64,000 nucleotides of DNA from JBGSPQ01 sp041738505 (GTDB lineage: Bacteria > Patescibacteriota > Gracilibacteria > UBA1369): NCBI GenBank assembly GCA_041738505.1, contig JBGSPQ010000038.1, forward strand, positions 8,303 to 72,302, written 5' to 3'. Position 1 is the first letter of the stretch. Each line of letters opens with the position of its first letter. Of the stretch, positions 16,576 through 24,483 are shown in pieces. A program made the translations under genes and the position numbers. Below the pieces are notes generated by a model that saw only the letters and a program-made list of their open reading frames with translations, was not told the origin of the DNA and searched no databases.

Positions 16576-17583
16576 TTAAGGGGTTTGATTGATTTTTAAA
16601 GTCTTCTCTCCGTTCACGGTGGCGATGCGCGCCAACTGTTCAATGTCATAATAACGGCAGGCGCTGGCCATCATTAACACTTCTTCAAACAGGTCGCCGT
16701 TGTCCTCGGGTACGAAAATGTCGGAAATGTTGTCGGTGCCGATTGATACGTTGATGCCGTGCGCCAGCATTTCGTCCACCTGCGCGATGGAGTTGTGCAC
16801 GGGCGCCATTTTGTCTTTGTGCTGTTTCATGCTGATGGCGGCCTTGGGGCAGACGGTTACGTTGGTGCCGGTGTCGGCTATGCCCTTGTAGATTCTGTTG
16901 CGGTCCTCCTCCGGCTGACAGGCAACGGAGATGGCGTGAAGCAGTGTAACCCGCCCCTGCATGCCGTTTTTTTCTATCATGTCCACAAACCATTCGCCGT
17001 CTTTTTCGTTGGGATTGTTTTCCTGGTCTATGTGCACGTCCATGTCTTTGCCCAGATTTTTGGCTACGGAAAACAGAAATTCGGCGTGTTTTTTGTCGCC
17101 TTCCGGCATGGCGCGATCGCGCGAGGGCAAGCCGCCGACAACGTCGCAGACGGCGCAGGCTTCCTGGAACAGATCCATTTTTTCTTTGTCCGGGGCGGTG
17201 CCTTCGTTATTTAAAAATCCCTCCAGGGGATGAGCGACGAGTTGGAGGGTGAATTTGCCTTTGTATTTTTCGCGGACTTTGGCGGCGGCGTTCACCACCA
17301 GCATGCCAACAACGCTGTCCGCGTCCACGTGCGTTCTGCAGGCAACAATCCCCTGCTTTAAAAAATCCTCTATACAATATGTCAGTCTATCCTGGATGGA
17401 TTCGTCGGTATGTTTCTTTTTGATTGCACGGTTTAAAACCCACTTTTCCTCCATCAGCGCCGAAGCCTGTTTCCAGATTTCGGGGGTCAGGGTATAGGCT
17501 CGGTCCAAATGGGCATGGCAGTTAACCATTCCCCGGGTCTTTGCGACCTCCTCAAAGAAAAGCTCTTTGAAAGGGAATTTCAT
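16576..17583 (-). CDS. Cytosine-deaminase-like amidohydrolase
   Basis: A 335-residue metal-dependent hydrolase. The first metal motif is NCHAHLDRAY, close to the N-terminus; further ligands appear as CRTHVDAD, MDVHIDQE, LLHAIS and the late Asp in SIGTDNISD. This order fits the CodA/cytosine deaminase branch, which deaminates nucleobases or related heterocycles. I chose ATG 17583 because GGAGG lies 8 nt upstream; the longer frame from 17598 would place that site inside the coding region. It is first in an operon with argH and mnmA. The precise substrate is uncertain. Confidence 0.8.
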   Translation of the reverse strand: MKFPFKELFFEEVAKTRGMVNCHAHLDRAYTLTPEIWKQASALMEEKWVLNRAIKKKHTDESIQDRLTYCIEDFLKQGIVACRTHVDADSVVGMLVVNAAAKVREKYKGKFTLQLVAHPLEGFLNNEGTAPDKEKMDLFQEACAVCDVVGGLPSRDRAMPEGDKKHAEFLFSVAKNLGKDMDVHIDQENNPNEKDGEWFVDMIEKNGMQGRVTLLHAISVACQPEEDRNRIYKGIADTGTNVTVCPKAAISMKQHKDKMAPVHNSIAQVDEMLAHGINVSIGTDNISDIFVPEDNGDLFEEVLMMASACRYYDIEQLARIATVNGEKTLKINQTP

Positions 17584-17706
17584 GAATTTTTCCTCCATCT
17601 ATCCTGTTATAAAAAAATTGTTTTATTAATTTTTATGGTATTTTTTCGGAAAATGCAATCTGTAATAATGTACAAATTTCAACCTTGCCTAAAAAAACTT
17701 ATCCGC

Positions 17707-17736
17707 TTGGGCAAAATTTTGGCGGTGTGGTATATT
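17707..17736 (+). promoter_or_regulatory. Probable promoter for the three-gene cluster 17774-18771
   Basis: TTGGGC (17707-17712), an 18-nt spacer and TATATT (17731-17736), about 38 nt before the ATG at 17774. Confidence 0.45.
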
Positions 17737-17773
17737 CAGGTTCGCGCCATAAAAAAATCATTAACTATTACAT

Positions 17774-18181
17774 ATGATAGAAGATAAAATCTCGCTCGCC
17801 TTAAAGGATATCAAAAAAATGAAAGATGAATTGAAGGATTTAAAAAAGGATTTGAAGAGAGAGGAAAAGATGGATACTCAGGAATATCTGGAACTTAAAA
17901 AAGCCTACGAGGATATTAGAAGGCAGAAAAAAGACATGGAGGAATCATGGCAGAAAGAGCTCGCAGGAATGGATAGTTATCAGAAACTCAGAGAAATGAA
18001 ACTGCAAAAGGAGGAGGATATGGCCAACGCCTATCAGAAACTTTTCGGGCACATTGCAGAACTTCCGCCCAAGCCTTTTATTATGAATGTTGAGTTTGAC
18101 GAAGGTCCGACAAAGGTTCAGATTATGCCCGAAATGCATCTTTACCTGAACGGTAGGGAGGAGAAAAAGAAGGTTTTGTAA
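17774..18181 (+). CDS. Small coiled-coil protein of unknown function
   Basis: A 135-residue protein. Residues 1-75 are almost entirely charged heptad-like sequence (KKMKDELKDLKKDLKREEKM) and would form a long coiled coil. A short C-terminal domain follows with PPKPFIMNVEFDEGPTKVQI, which looks like a small beta structure. There is no signal peptide or membrane segment. It is the first of three short plus-strand genes at tight spacing (12 and 5 bp gaps), probably one transcript with a zinc-ribbon protein and a two-helix membrane protein. I recognise no family. Confidence 0.7.
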   Translation: MIEDKISLALKDIKKMKDELKDLKKDLKREEKMDTQEYLELKKAYEDIRRQKKDMEESWQKELAGMDSYQKLREMKLQKEEDMANAYQKLFGHIAELPPKPFIMNVEFDEGPTKVQIMPEMHLYLNGREEKKKVL

Positions 18182-18193
18182 TCGCATAAAGAT

Positions 18194-18487
18194 ATGAACT
18201 GCACCAAGTGCGGGAAAGAACTGGGGAAACCGGTTATCAGCATGTCGGGGAGCATCAGCGGGGATGAAACGACCGACTGCTTTCATTTTTGCGATGACTG
18301 CGGGGTTTACACGATCGCGACACACTGGGATTTTTTTGACGGAGAGGAAAAATCGGAATTCAGCGGGCCGGTGGTAAAGGAAAAGGGCGACGCGGACGTG
18401 GCGCTGATTATGCAGTGCAATACGCCGTGGGACAAGAAATGCAGGTGCGAGGCGCACATGAAATATTTTGACGGTAACCTTGATTAA
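18194..18487 (+). CDS. Small zinc-ribbon-like protein
   Basis: A 97-residue protein with a CTKCGKE start, then CDDC at about residues 33-36, which could form a four-cysteine zinc site. A second cysteine cluster (CNTPW ... CRCEAH) lies near the C-terminus. It has no membrane segment. Many such proteins bind nucleic acids or act as assembly adaptors, but no specific role can be inferred. It lies between the coiled-coil gene and the two-helix membrane protein. Confidence 0.65.
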   Translation: MNCTKCGKELGKPVISMSGSISGDETTDCFHFCDDCGVYTIATHWDFFDGEEKSEFSGPVVKEKGDADVALIMQCNTPWDKKCRCEAHMKYFDGNLD

Positions 18488-18492
18488 ATTTT

Positions 18493-18771
18493 ATGACCGA
18501 AAACAGCAATAAGAGTATCAACGGGTATAAAGTTTTCTTCTTCGCGGTTTTTCTTTTGATTGGCTTTGGTCTGGTTCCGGTGATTGTTAACTTTTTTACC
18601 GACCGGCTGGTTGAAGTTGTGACCGAATCGGAGATTCCTGTCTGGCTTAAAGCTAACGCCATGTACATTGTTTACGGGTTCTGGGGGATTTATGTTGCCG
18701 GGCTGGCGATTGCTTTGCCTGCGATGGTTAAGGATGGATTTTTTAGCGGGGAGAATAAGGAAAATTTGTAA
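18493..18771 (+). CDS. Small two-helix membrane protein
   Basis: A 92-residue protein with hydrophobic helices at about residues 12-34 (VFFFAVFLLIGFGLVPVIV) and 58-78 (IVYGFWGIYVAGLAIALPAM), linked by a short acidic loop. I recognise no family. It begins 5 bp after the zinc-ribbon gene and ends just before a weak terminator, so it closes the cluster. Confidence 0.6.
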   Translation: MTENSNKSINGYKVFFFAVFLLIGFGLVPVIVNFFTDRLVEVVTESEIPVWLKANAMYIVYGFWGIYVAGLAIALPAMVKDGFFSGENKENL

Positions 18772-18774
18772 AAT

Positions 18775-18805
18775 AAAAGGGACCCGATTATGTGGCGCCC
18801 CTTTT
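18775..18805. terminator. Weak intrinsic terminator between convergent genes
   Basis: AAAAGGG (18775-18781) pairs with CCCTTTT (18799-18805) around a 17-nt loop and is followed by GAATTTTT. The stem is short, so efficiency is uncertain. Confidence 0.4.
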
Positions 18806-18824
18806 GAATTTTTATTGATTCGCT

Positions 18825-21626
18825 TTAAACCGGGTATTTTTCCAGAAGGTAGTCGGTGATTTTTTGGGCGTCGGTGGCGGTGAGAGTTTCGGCGGGATTA
18901 ATTTCGGTCCAGCCGGTTAAGTCCAAAAGGAAAATGTAATATTTTACATACCACTCGGTGCCGAAGAAATTGAATGTAAGGCGGCTGAACGCGCTTGTAT
19001 ATTGCTCTTCCGTAACATTCATCGACATGTAGACTATTTTGGATGCCTCGGCAAAGTTAACCGGTTCAAACGGCCTTAAAGTTCCATCCGGATATCCTCC
19101 GATTATTCCGACATCATTTGCGTAATACATGGCCGCCACCATGCCGTTCAGAGACTCGTTATCGTAGGTCTTGCGGGGATAATCGGTGAAAGATTTTTCA
19201 CCTTCGGGCATGTCCGCGGGGAGCTGATGACAGGTTAATTCCATCATCATTTTTGTAAGTTCATAGCGGTTTACTGCGGATGCATTTTCCGGGCTAAAGA
19301 TATAATTGTGACAGTATTTTGGTGAAGATTCCGGTAATGGTACGAACGTGTTATCCGTTTCTTCATCGGTTGATTCACTTTCGGCCGAATCCACGGAAGG
19401 ATCTGCCTCTGTGTTTTTATCCCTATCACTTGCGGGAAGATCTGTGTCGGATGAGTCGTTCCAGGATGTCCCGGTGGATCCCCCCTCGGGGCGGCCGCCG
19501 GCGATTGGCGGGCAGGCGACGGTTACAGTGGCCGTAGCGGTGTTGTCCGCCGTCACACTGTCAAACGGGCCGCCCGTGATGCTCGCAGTGTTTGCCAGGT
19601 TGCCGCATGAATTTACATATGTATTGATGGTCAAAGTCTCGGAAGCCCCGAAAGCAAGATTTCCCACATCCCAAACTCCGGTCACGGAATTGTATGTGCC
19701 GGCCGTGACACTGTTGCTAACGTACGTAAATCCTCCCCCGACCAAATCGGTAACCTTCACTCCACTTGCTCCCACCGGGCCGGCAGTGTTGGAAACGGTT
19801 ACACTAAATGTCACATTGTCCCTTTGATTCGCGGTGGCGGCGCCAGCTGTTTTGGTAATGGAAAGATCCACCGCCGTCATCGGTCCGAATTCGGAGGTGT
19901 TATGAGTGTTGTCCGTTGCGGTCGCGGTAATGTGCTTACCGCTATAATCACCGGCAACAACAAATGGAATTGAGGCGTTGCCTCCCACATCAAGATTTAC
20001 TCCGGTCACGGCTCCAAGATAAGTCTGACCTTCACCGTACCCGCTGGGATCCGCCGCGTCGTTGGTAAAAAATTCAACCGTGTAGTTCAGTTTGGAAGGC
20101 TCACTGTGCAGAGAAGCATTGATTGTTGTATTTCCCCCCGCATATGAAACCGACTCAATCACGGGAAAATTTTGCAGATAATTTACACCCGTGTCCGCGT
20201 CGTTAAGATCGTTGGCCGTTACTCCATCGCTTGCCAGATCAATTCCTATACTGCCGTTCCCATATATTGCATTCATGGAAACTTCGTTGTCACTGGTGGG
20301 AAAAAGCACATTTTCCTCCAGTATCACAATTCCCGCGCCGGTATTGTGCGCAATTAAATTACCGGATCCCGCTATTGTGGCTTCACCGATAAAACAGTTG
20401 ACCGTGCCGTTATGCAAAAGGACACCTGCTCCCCCGTTGCCGAGAGGGGCGGTTCCGGCCGCGTCCGTTCCTATCTTGTTTGAATAAATACGTAGCAGAC
20501 TGGAAGGATTCATCGGAAAAGCACCGTCATCACCGTTTACCGAGATACCGTTTCCCGTATTTCCGGAAATCAGATTTTCTTCCACTTGAACTCCCTGCGC
20601 CGCAACCATCAAAAGTCCGTCCCTGGTATTAGGAATTGCAACCGTTCCGCTCAGATCCGTGCCCATAAAATTATTTCTTACCTGCACGAAGCCAAATACT
20701 CTTGTTACTATAGCCCCGGAAACATAAATACCGTCAAACCCGTTACCGGCCACAAAATTTCTTTTTCCGTTGCCCACGTCCGAACCATTGTTGCCAATAA
20801 TATTGCCACTCATTGTCCCCAGTTTGTGATCACCAATGCGAATACCGAATTCGCCGTTTCCAAGCGCCGCATTTCCGGTTTTATCAAGGCCGACCAAGTT
20901 ACCCGCAATAGCTACACCATTAACGCCATCCATCGCCCTTATACCGCTTAATGTGTTGCCCGATATAACATTTCTATCCTCCGGATTTTCCCCTCCAATC
21001 TGACAATAGGATGCTCTACTCATAAATATTCCGTGTCCGCCGTTTGGCACCGCGGCCAATCCTAAACGGTCGGTGCCGATATAGTTTCCCTGAATAACCG
21101 AATTCTCTCCGGCAATACTTATTCCATTATCGGGACAATTGTTTATCACAAAACCTTTTATCGTAATAAAATCATTCGCGGGATCAGCAGGCACGGCAAG
21201 ATTAAGATCAAAACAACTTTCACCCGCTTTTAGACCGGATCCGTCGATTGTAATACTTAACACCGCGTCTGTAAGACCCGGCGCGGGAACAGTGTTGGGC
21301 TGGGCCGTCCAGGGTCCGTTATATCCGTCTATCGTGACCGGCTCCGTAATTACAAGCGGCGCGGAAATATTGATCGTCCAAAACGGAAAAAACCCGACCA
21401 TATTAAATATAATATCATCCTCTATCGCATCCTTGTTTGCCAAGACGATGGCATCCTCCAAAGAACAATCATTGATTACAAGAGGATCACATGTACCCAA
21501 AACCGTAAATCCCCCGGCCGGCGTATCAACTTCAAATGTAGCAGACATAGCCGTGCCGGCGAAAAACATGGAGAAAATAATCCCCGCCAGGAATAGCGGC
21601 ATAGAAAAAGGAAATCTGATTTTCAT
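18825..21626 (-). CDS. Large surface protein: beta-helix, DUF11 repeat and SLH domains
   Basis: A 933-residue protein. The signal peptide ends about residue 28 (FAGTAMSAT). A CSLED-type opening (INDCSLEDAIVLAN) introduces a long right-handed beta-helix (about residues 40-480) with repeats such as NVISGNTLSGI, NLISGNTGNGI and NLIAHNTGAGI. A DUF11/CARDB-like domain follows at about 600-710 (DLSITKTAGAATANQ, VTVSNTAGPVGASGV). Then an acidic Ser/Asp-rich linker and a C-terminal SLH region (ENASAVNRYELTK, RPFEPVNFAEASK, then a degenerate third unit). It is probably a wall-anchored adhesin or structural surface protein; no enzyme residues can be named. It ends near the convergent small-gene cluster. 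Confidence 0.85.
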   Translation of the reverse strand: MKIRFPFSMPLFLAGIIFSMFFAGTAMSATFEVDTPAGGFTVLGTCDPLVINDCSLEDAIVLANKDAIEDDIIFNMVGFFPFWTINISAPLVITEPVTIDGYNGPWTAQPNTVPAPGLTDAVLSITIDGSGLKAGESCFDLNLAVPADPANDFITIKGFVINNCPDNGISIAGENSVIQGNYIGTDRLGLAAVPNGGHGIFMSRASYCQIGGENPEDRNVISGNTLSGIRAMDGVNGVAIAGNLVGLDKTGNAALGNGEFGIRIGDHKLGTMSGNIIGNNGSDVGNGKRNFVAGNGFDGIYVSGAIVTRVFGFVQVRNNFMGTDLSGTVAIPNTRDGLLMVAAQGVQVEENLISGNTGNGISVNGDDGAFPMNPSSLLRIYSNKIGTDAAGTAPLGNGGAGVLLHNGTVNCFIGEATIAGSGNLIAHNTGAGIVILEENVLFPTSDNEVSMNAIYGNGSIGIDLASDGVTANDLNDADTGVNYLQNFPVIESVSYAGGNTTINASLHSEPSKLNYTVEFFTNDAADPSGYGEGQTYLGAVTGVNLDVGGNASIPFVVAGDYSGKHITATATDNTHNTSEFGPMTAVDLSITKTAGAATANQRDNVTFSVTVSNTAGPVGASGVKVTDLVGGGFTYVSNSVTAGTYNSVTGVWDVGNLAFGASETLTINTYVNSCGNLANTASITGGPFDSVTADNTATATVTVACPPIAGGRPEGGSTGTSWNDSSDTDLPASDRDKNTEADPSVDSAESESTDEETDNTFVPLPESSPKYCHNYIFSPENASAVNRYELTKMMMELTCHQLPADMPEGEKSFTDYPRKTYDNESLNGMVAAMYYANDVGIIGGYPDGTLRPFEPVNFAEASKIVYMSMNVTEEQYTSAFSRLTFNFFGTEWYVKYYIFLLDLTGWTEINPAETLTATDAQKITDYLLEKYPV

Positions 21627-21797
21627 GGTTGATTTTTAATAAAAAAAAGACTGTGGAAAGTATATAATATTTCCTATTGGCTAAACAAAATTTCGGGTTG
21701 ATGAAATCAATAAATATTGAGGCGCATTGCACAATCTTTTTTGAGTATTTAATGGTTTTGAATTATTTTGCATGCATACTTATTTTTAAATCTTAAG

Positions 21798-22018
21798 ATG
21801 AATAAATTTATCGCTTTGATGTGGGCGTTGGCGGTTTTGTTTTCCGTTTATGGGAATCGGCATCGCGCTGATGCGTAATGGAAGTCCCCGCGGTTCATCC
21901 CACCCAGATTTATGAATTGATTGCGGCGCTGATCGGAACCGCAGTCATTATTCTTTGCGGATCATTGCTGATTAAGATTTTCCGCGAGCGGCCGACGAAG
22001 CGCTCATTTTCTTCATGA
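21798..22018 (+). pseudogene. Possible frameshifted small two-helix membrane protein
   Basis: ATG at 21798 opens a 40-residue frame with one hydrophobic helix (FIALMWALAVLFPFMGIGIA), ending soon after a CCCC run at 21898-21901. Shifting frame by one at that run gives a second helix (IAALIGTAVIILCGSLLI) and a basic end, stopping at 22018 inside the 3' end of the next gene. Joined, they make a plausible two-helix protein of about 73 residues. A one-base deletion or sequencing error could explain it. Weak evidence. Confidence 0.35.
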
Positions 22019-22478
22019 TGTAAGCGGTTATCCAGACCACCGCCCAAATTCCCATGGGCACCAACGTGAAATACCATTTGTCCCCCATCATGTAGATATG
22101 GATTCCCGCAACGATGAAAAACGCATAGGCAAGACGTTGCACTCTTTTCCAGTTCTTTTTTAAAAGTTTAATGGCCGCGAGGTTTGCGGTGAGAACCAGG
22201 GGAATAAGTAAGGTAAAAGCCAAAATCCCCCAGCCGATCGCTTTTGATAAATCCCAATATTTTGGATCCAGGAAAAAAAACAACGGCTTATTGAAAGTTA
22301 TTGTGTAAACCGTAACGTGAAGTACCACGGCCAGTCCCGTAATCCACCCCAGATATTTTCTTTTGCCCACAACCGGCGCCAAAAATTTGAGTTTAAAAAT
22401 ATTCATCAACGGCCGCGAAAACATTATCACGCAAAGCGTTATCCAGGCCGCCCAGGAAAAATACAGGTTTAAATTCAT
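21972..22478 (-). CDS. MsrQ/ferric-reductase-like heme membrane protein
   Basis: A 168-residue protein with five or six hydrophobic helices. It matches the ferric-reductase-like transmembrane domain (PF01794), with a KYLGWITGLAVVLHVTVYT helix and a later FIVAGIHIYMM helix whose histidines are the usual heme ligands. The length is near that of MsrQ (about 200), the membrane partner of the MsrP methionine-sulfoxide reductase; no msrP is adjacent, so the electron acceptor is unknown. It ends over the tail of the possible small gene on the opposite strand. Confidence 0.75.
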   Translation of the reverse strand: MNLNLYFSWAAWITLCVIMFSRPLMNIFKLKFLAPVVGKRKYLGWITGLAVVLHVTVYTITFNKPLFFFLDPKYWDLSKAIGWGILAFTLLIPLVLTANLAAIKLLKKNWKRVQRLAYAFFIVAGIHIYMMGDKWYFTLVPMGIWAVVWITAYIMKKMSASSAARGKS

Positions 22479-22504
22479 GGAAAAACAATAAAAATACCGT
22501 CACA

Positions 22505-22894
22505 TTATGACAGCAGTTTTAATATCTTGTCCAATTTGACGTTGAGTGTTTCATACTGATCCGCAGTCATGGACCCGGATGTTTCTCTGCGGGGTTCCCT
22601 GCGGGTTGTTTCTCGCATTGGGCGACCGCCCCTTGGCGCGCCGGAACCGCCTTCGCCGTTAACTTTGTCGAAACAGTTTCGGCACAGTACCGGTTTGTTG
22701 CCGGATGGCATAAAGGGAACTTCGCATTCTTTGTTGCATTCATCACAAATGGCATCATGCATTTGCAGTCTTCCACCGCCACCCCCGCCACCCATTCTCT
22801 TTTTAAAAGGAGACCTGCCGGAAGCCGGTCTGCCGGCGTTTCTGTTAGCCCCGTAATTTTTTCCACCCGATCCGCCGCGCTTAAATGCAGACAT
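22505..22894 (-). CDS. CxxC-x17-CxxC zinc-ribbon protein
   Basis: A 129-residue protein. The N-terminal 45 residues are Gly/Arg/Lys-rich and probably unstructured (GGSGGKNYGANRNAGRP). The core is CDECNKECEVPFMPSG ... CRNC, a treble-clef-like zinc site widespread in CPR bacteria. A basic linker follows, then a short amphipathic helix (YETLNVKLDKILKLLS). The composition suggests RNA or ribosome binding, by analogy only. It is divergent from the DEAD-box helicase, which has a similar Gly/Arg-rich start. Confidence 0.75.
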   Translation of the reverse strand: MSAFKRGGSGGKNYGANRNAGRPASGRSPFKKRMGGGGGGGRLQMHDAICDECNKECEVPFMPSGNKPVLCRNCFDKVNGEGGSGAPRGGRPMRETTRREPRRETSGSMTADQYETLNVKLDKILKLLS

Positions 22895-22996
22895 AATTTC
22901 TGTTTATTGATTAGATGAGCCGAGTTTATTGCATAAACGGGCAAAATACAATCTAATATTCTAATCGGACAAAATCGGAACATTTGATTATCACCC

Positions 22997-23163
22997 TTGA
23001 CAGATTGTTATTTTTAGTCCAAACTGGGCCGGCATTTATATTTCAGGAAAACGATAACGGATTTTAGAGTAAGCTTTGCATTAAAAACGTAGCTGGCTCT
23101 AGCCTCTCCACTGCAAACGGGGAGCGCATCCAGATTACAGTTTTTCATACAACCAACTTTTTT
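22997..23163 (+). promoter_or_regulatory. Possible long structured leader of the DEAD-box helicase gene
   Basis: TTGACA at 22997-23002 with only a poor -10 at the expected distance. The 160 nt up to the ATG hold no gene but can pair locally, for example CTCTCC with GGGGAG around 23104-23125. Long structured leaders are usual for cold-shock RNA helicases, but this is inference. Confidence 0.3.
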
Positions 23164-24417
23164 ATGCAAAAGCGTTACTCAGGCTTTTCCGGGCGTGGTC
23201 CGGGAGCCAAACCGTTCAATAACTCCGGCAGACCCGGAGCACAAGGCCGTTTCCGGTCTCAAGGCAGGCAATTTTCACAGCCGCGCAGAATTCCCGGCAC
23301 CACCATTAATGTGGCACAGCTTGTGAATAAGGTTCAGGATTCGGGTCAATTCAAGCCGGCCGAAGATATAATCGGCCACAGCTTTGCAGACTTTAAAATG
23401 GATTCGCGTCTCAAAGTTAATATTGAGAACAAGGGCTATACCAAGCCCACCCCCATTCAGGATCGCGCCATTCCGGTGGGACTGGAAGGTTTTGACGTGA
23501 TTGGCGTTGCCAACACGGGCACGGGCAAAACGGCGGCTTTTCTGCTCCCCCTGCTCAATAAAATGCTGGCGGATCGCAGTCAAAAGGCGTTGATTCTGGC
23601 ACCCACTCGTGAACTGGCTATGCAGATTCAGGAGGAACTTCGCGATTATGCCAAAAGAATGGATATTTTCGCGGCGCTCTGCATTGGAGGAAGCGACATG
23701 GGCAAGCAGATCCGGGCTCTTAAATCTCCCGTTAATTTTGTGATCGGTACGCCGGGCAGAATTATGGATTTGATGAAGCGCAGGATTCTGCGTCTGGATA
23801 GCTTTAAAAACGTTGTTCTGGATGAGGCAGACAGAATGGTGGATATGGGATTTATTAAGGACATTCGCTTTATTTTAAGCCAACTACCAAGGGAAAGACA
23901 TTCTTTCTTTTTCACAGCCACTCTGGACACCAAGGTGGAGGAGCTGATTATGCAGTTCATGAATGATCCGGTTAAAATCTCGGTTAAAAAACATGATACC
24001 GCGGCTAATATTGAACAGGACATTGTTTATGTCCCCAACGATAAAAACGCGAAACTGAATATGCTGATTGAACATCTGGGAAAACCCGGTTTTGACAGGG
24101 TTCTGGTTTTTGGCCGGACCAAACACGGCGTGGATAAAATTTCCAAGTCGCTTTCCATGAACGGTATTCGCGTGGACTGCATTCACGGTAACAAAACGCA
24201 AAACTATCGCCAGAAAGCCTTGAACAGGTTTAAGAAAGGCGAAGTGAAGGTGCTGGTGGCCACGGATGTGGCGGCTCGCGGACTGGATATTAACGCGGTA
24301 AGCCATGTGATTAATTTTGACCTGCCTTCCTGCTATGACGATTACGTTCACCGAATCGGCAGAACCGGTCGCGCCGAAATGAAGGGCAAAGCCTTAACGT
24401 TTGTGACCAAGGGATAA
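23164..24417 (+). CDS. DEAD-box ATP-dependent RNA helicase
   Basis: A 417-residue protein. A Gly/Arg/Gln-rich tail (residues 1-45) precedes the helicase core. Motifs in order: Q-motif region (SFADFKMDSRL ... KPTPIQ), Walker A ANTGTGKT (116-123), PTREL, GTPGRI, DEAD (220-223), TAT near residue 250, and HRIGRTGRA near the end. These enzymes unwind short RNA duplexes in ribosome assembly, mRNA decay or cold adaptation. It is close to RhlE/CsdA-type proteins but lacks their C-terminal RNA-binding extension. It ends before a strong terminator. Confidence 0.93.
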   Translation: MQKRYSGFSGRGPGAKPFNNSGRPGAQGRFRSQGRQFSQPRRIPGTTINVAQLVNKVQDSGQFKPAEDIIGHSFADFKMDSRLKVNIENKGYTKPTPIQDRAIPVGLEGFDVIGVANTGTGKTAAFLLPLLNKMLADRSQKALILAPTRELAMQIQEELRDYAKRMDIFAALCIGGSDMGKQIRALKSPVNFVIGTPGRIMDLMKRRILRLDSFKNVVLDEADRMVDMGFIKDIRFILSQLPRERHSFFFTATLDTKVEELIMQFMNDPVKISVKKHDTAANIEQDIVYVPNDKNAKLNMLIEHLGKPGFDRVLVFGRTKHGVDKISKSLSMNGIRVDCIHGNKTQNYRQKALNRFKKGEVKVLVATDVAARGLDINAVSHVINFDLPSCYDDYVHRIGRTGRAEMKGKALTFVTKG

Positions 24418-24430
24418 ATCAATAGATAAT

Positions 24431-24470
24431 AAAAGAAGCCCCCGCGGTAATTCCGGAGGGCTTCTTTTTT
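24431..24470. terminator. Bidirectional intrinsic terminator
   Basis: AAAAGAAGCCC pairs with GGGCTTCTTTT, with an inner CCG/CGG pairing and T runs at both ends. It separates the helicase gene from the convergent giant SLH gene. Confidence 0.88.
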
Positions 24471-24483
24471 GTTTGAGAGATTC

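Noticed and set aside
22567..22983. 138-codon minus-strand frame overlapping the zinc-ribbon gene
   Set aside because: The alternative frame 22505-22894 carries the conserved CxxC sites and the basic tail; the longer one has no recognisable features.
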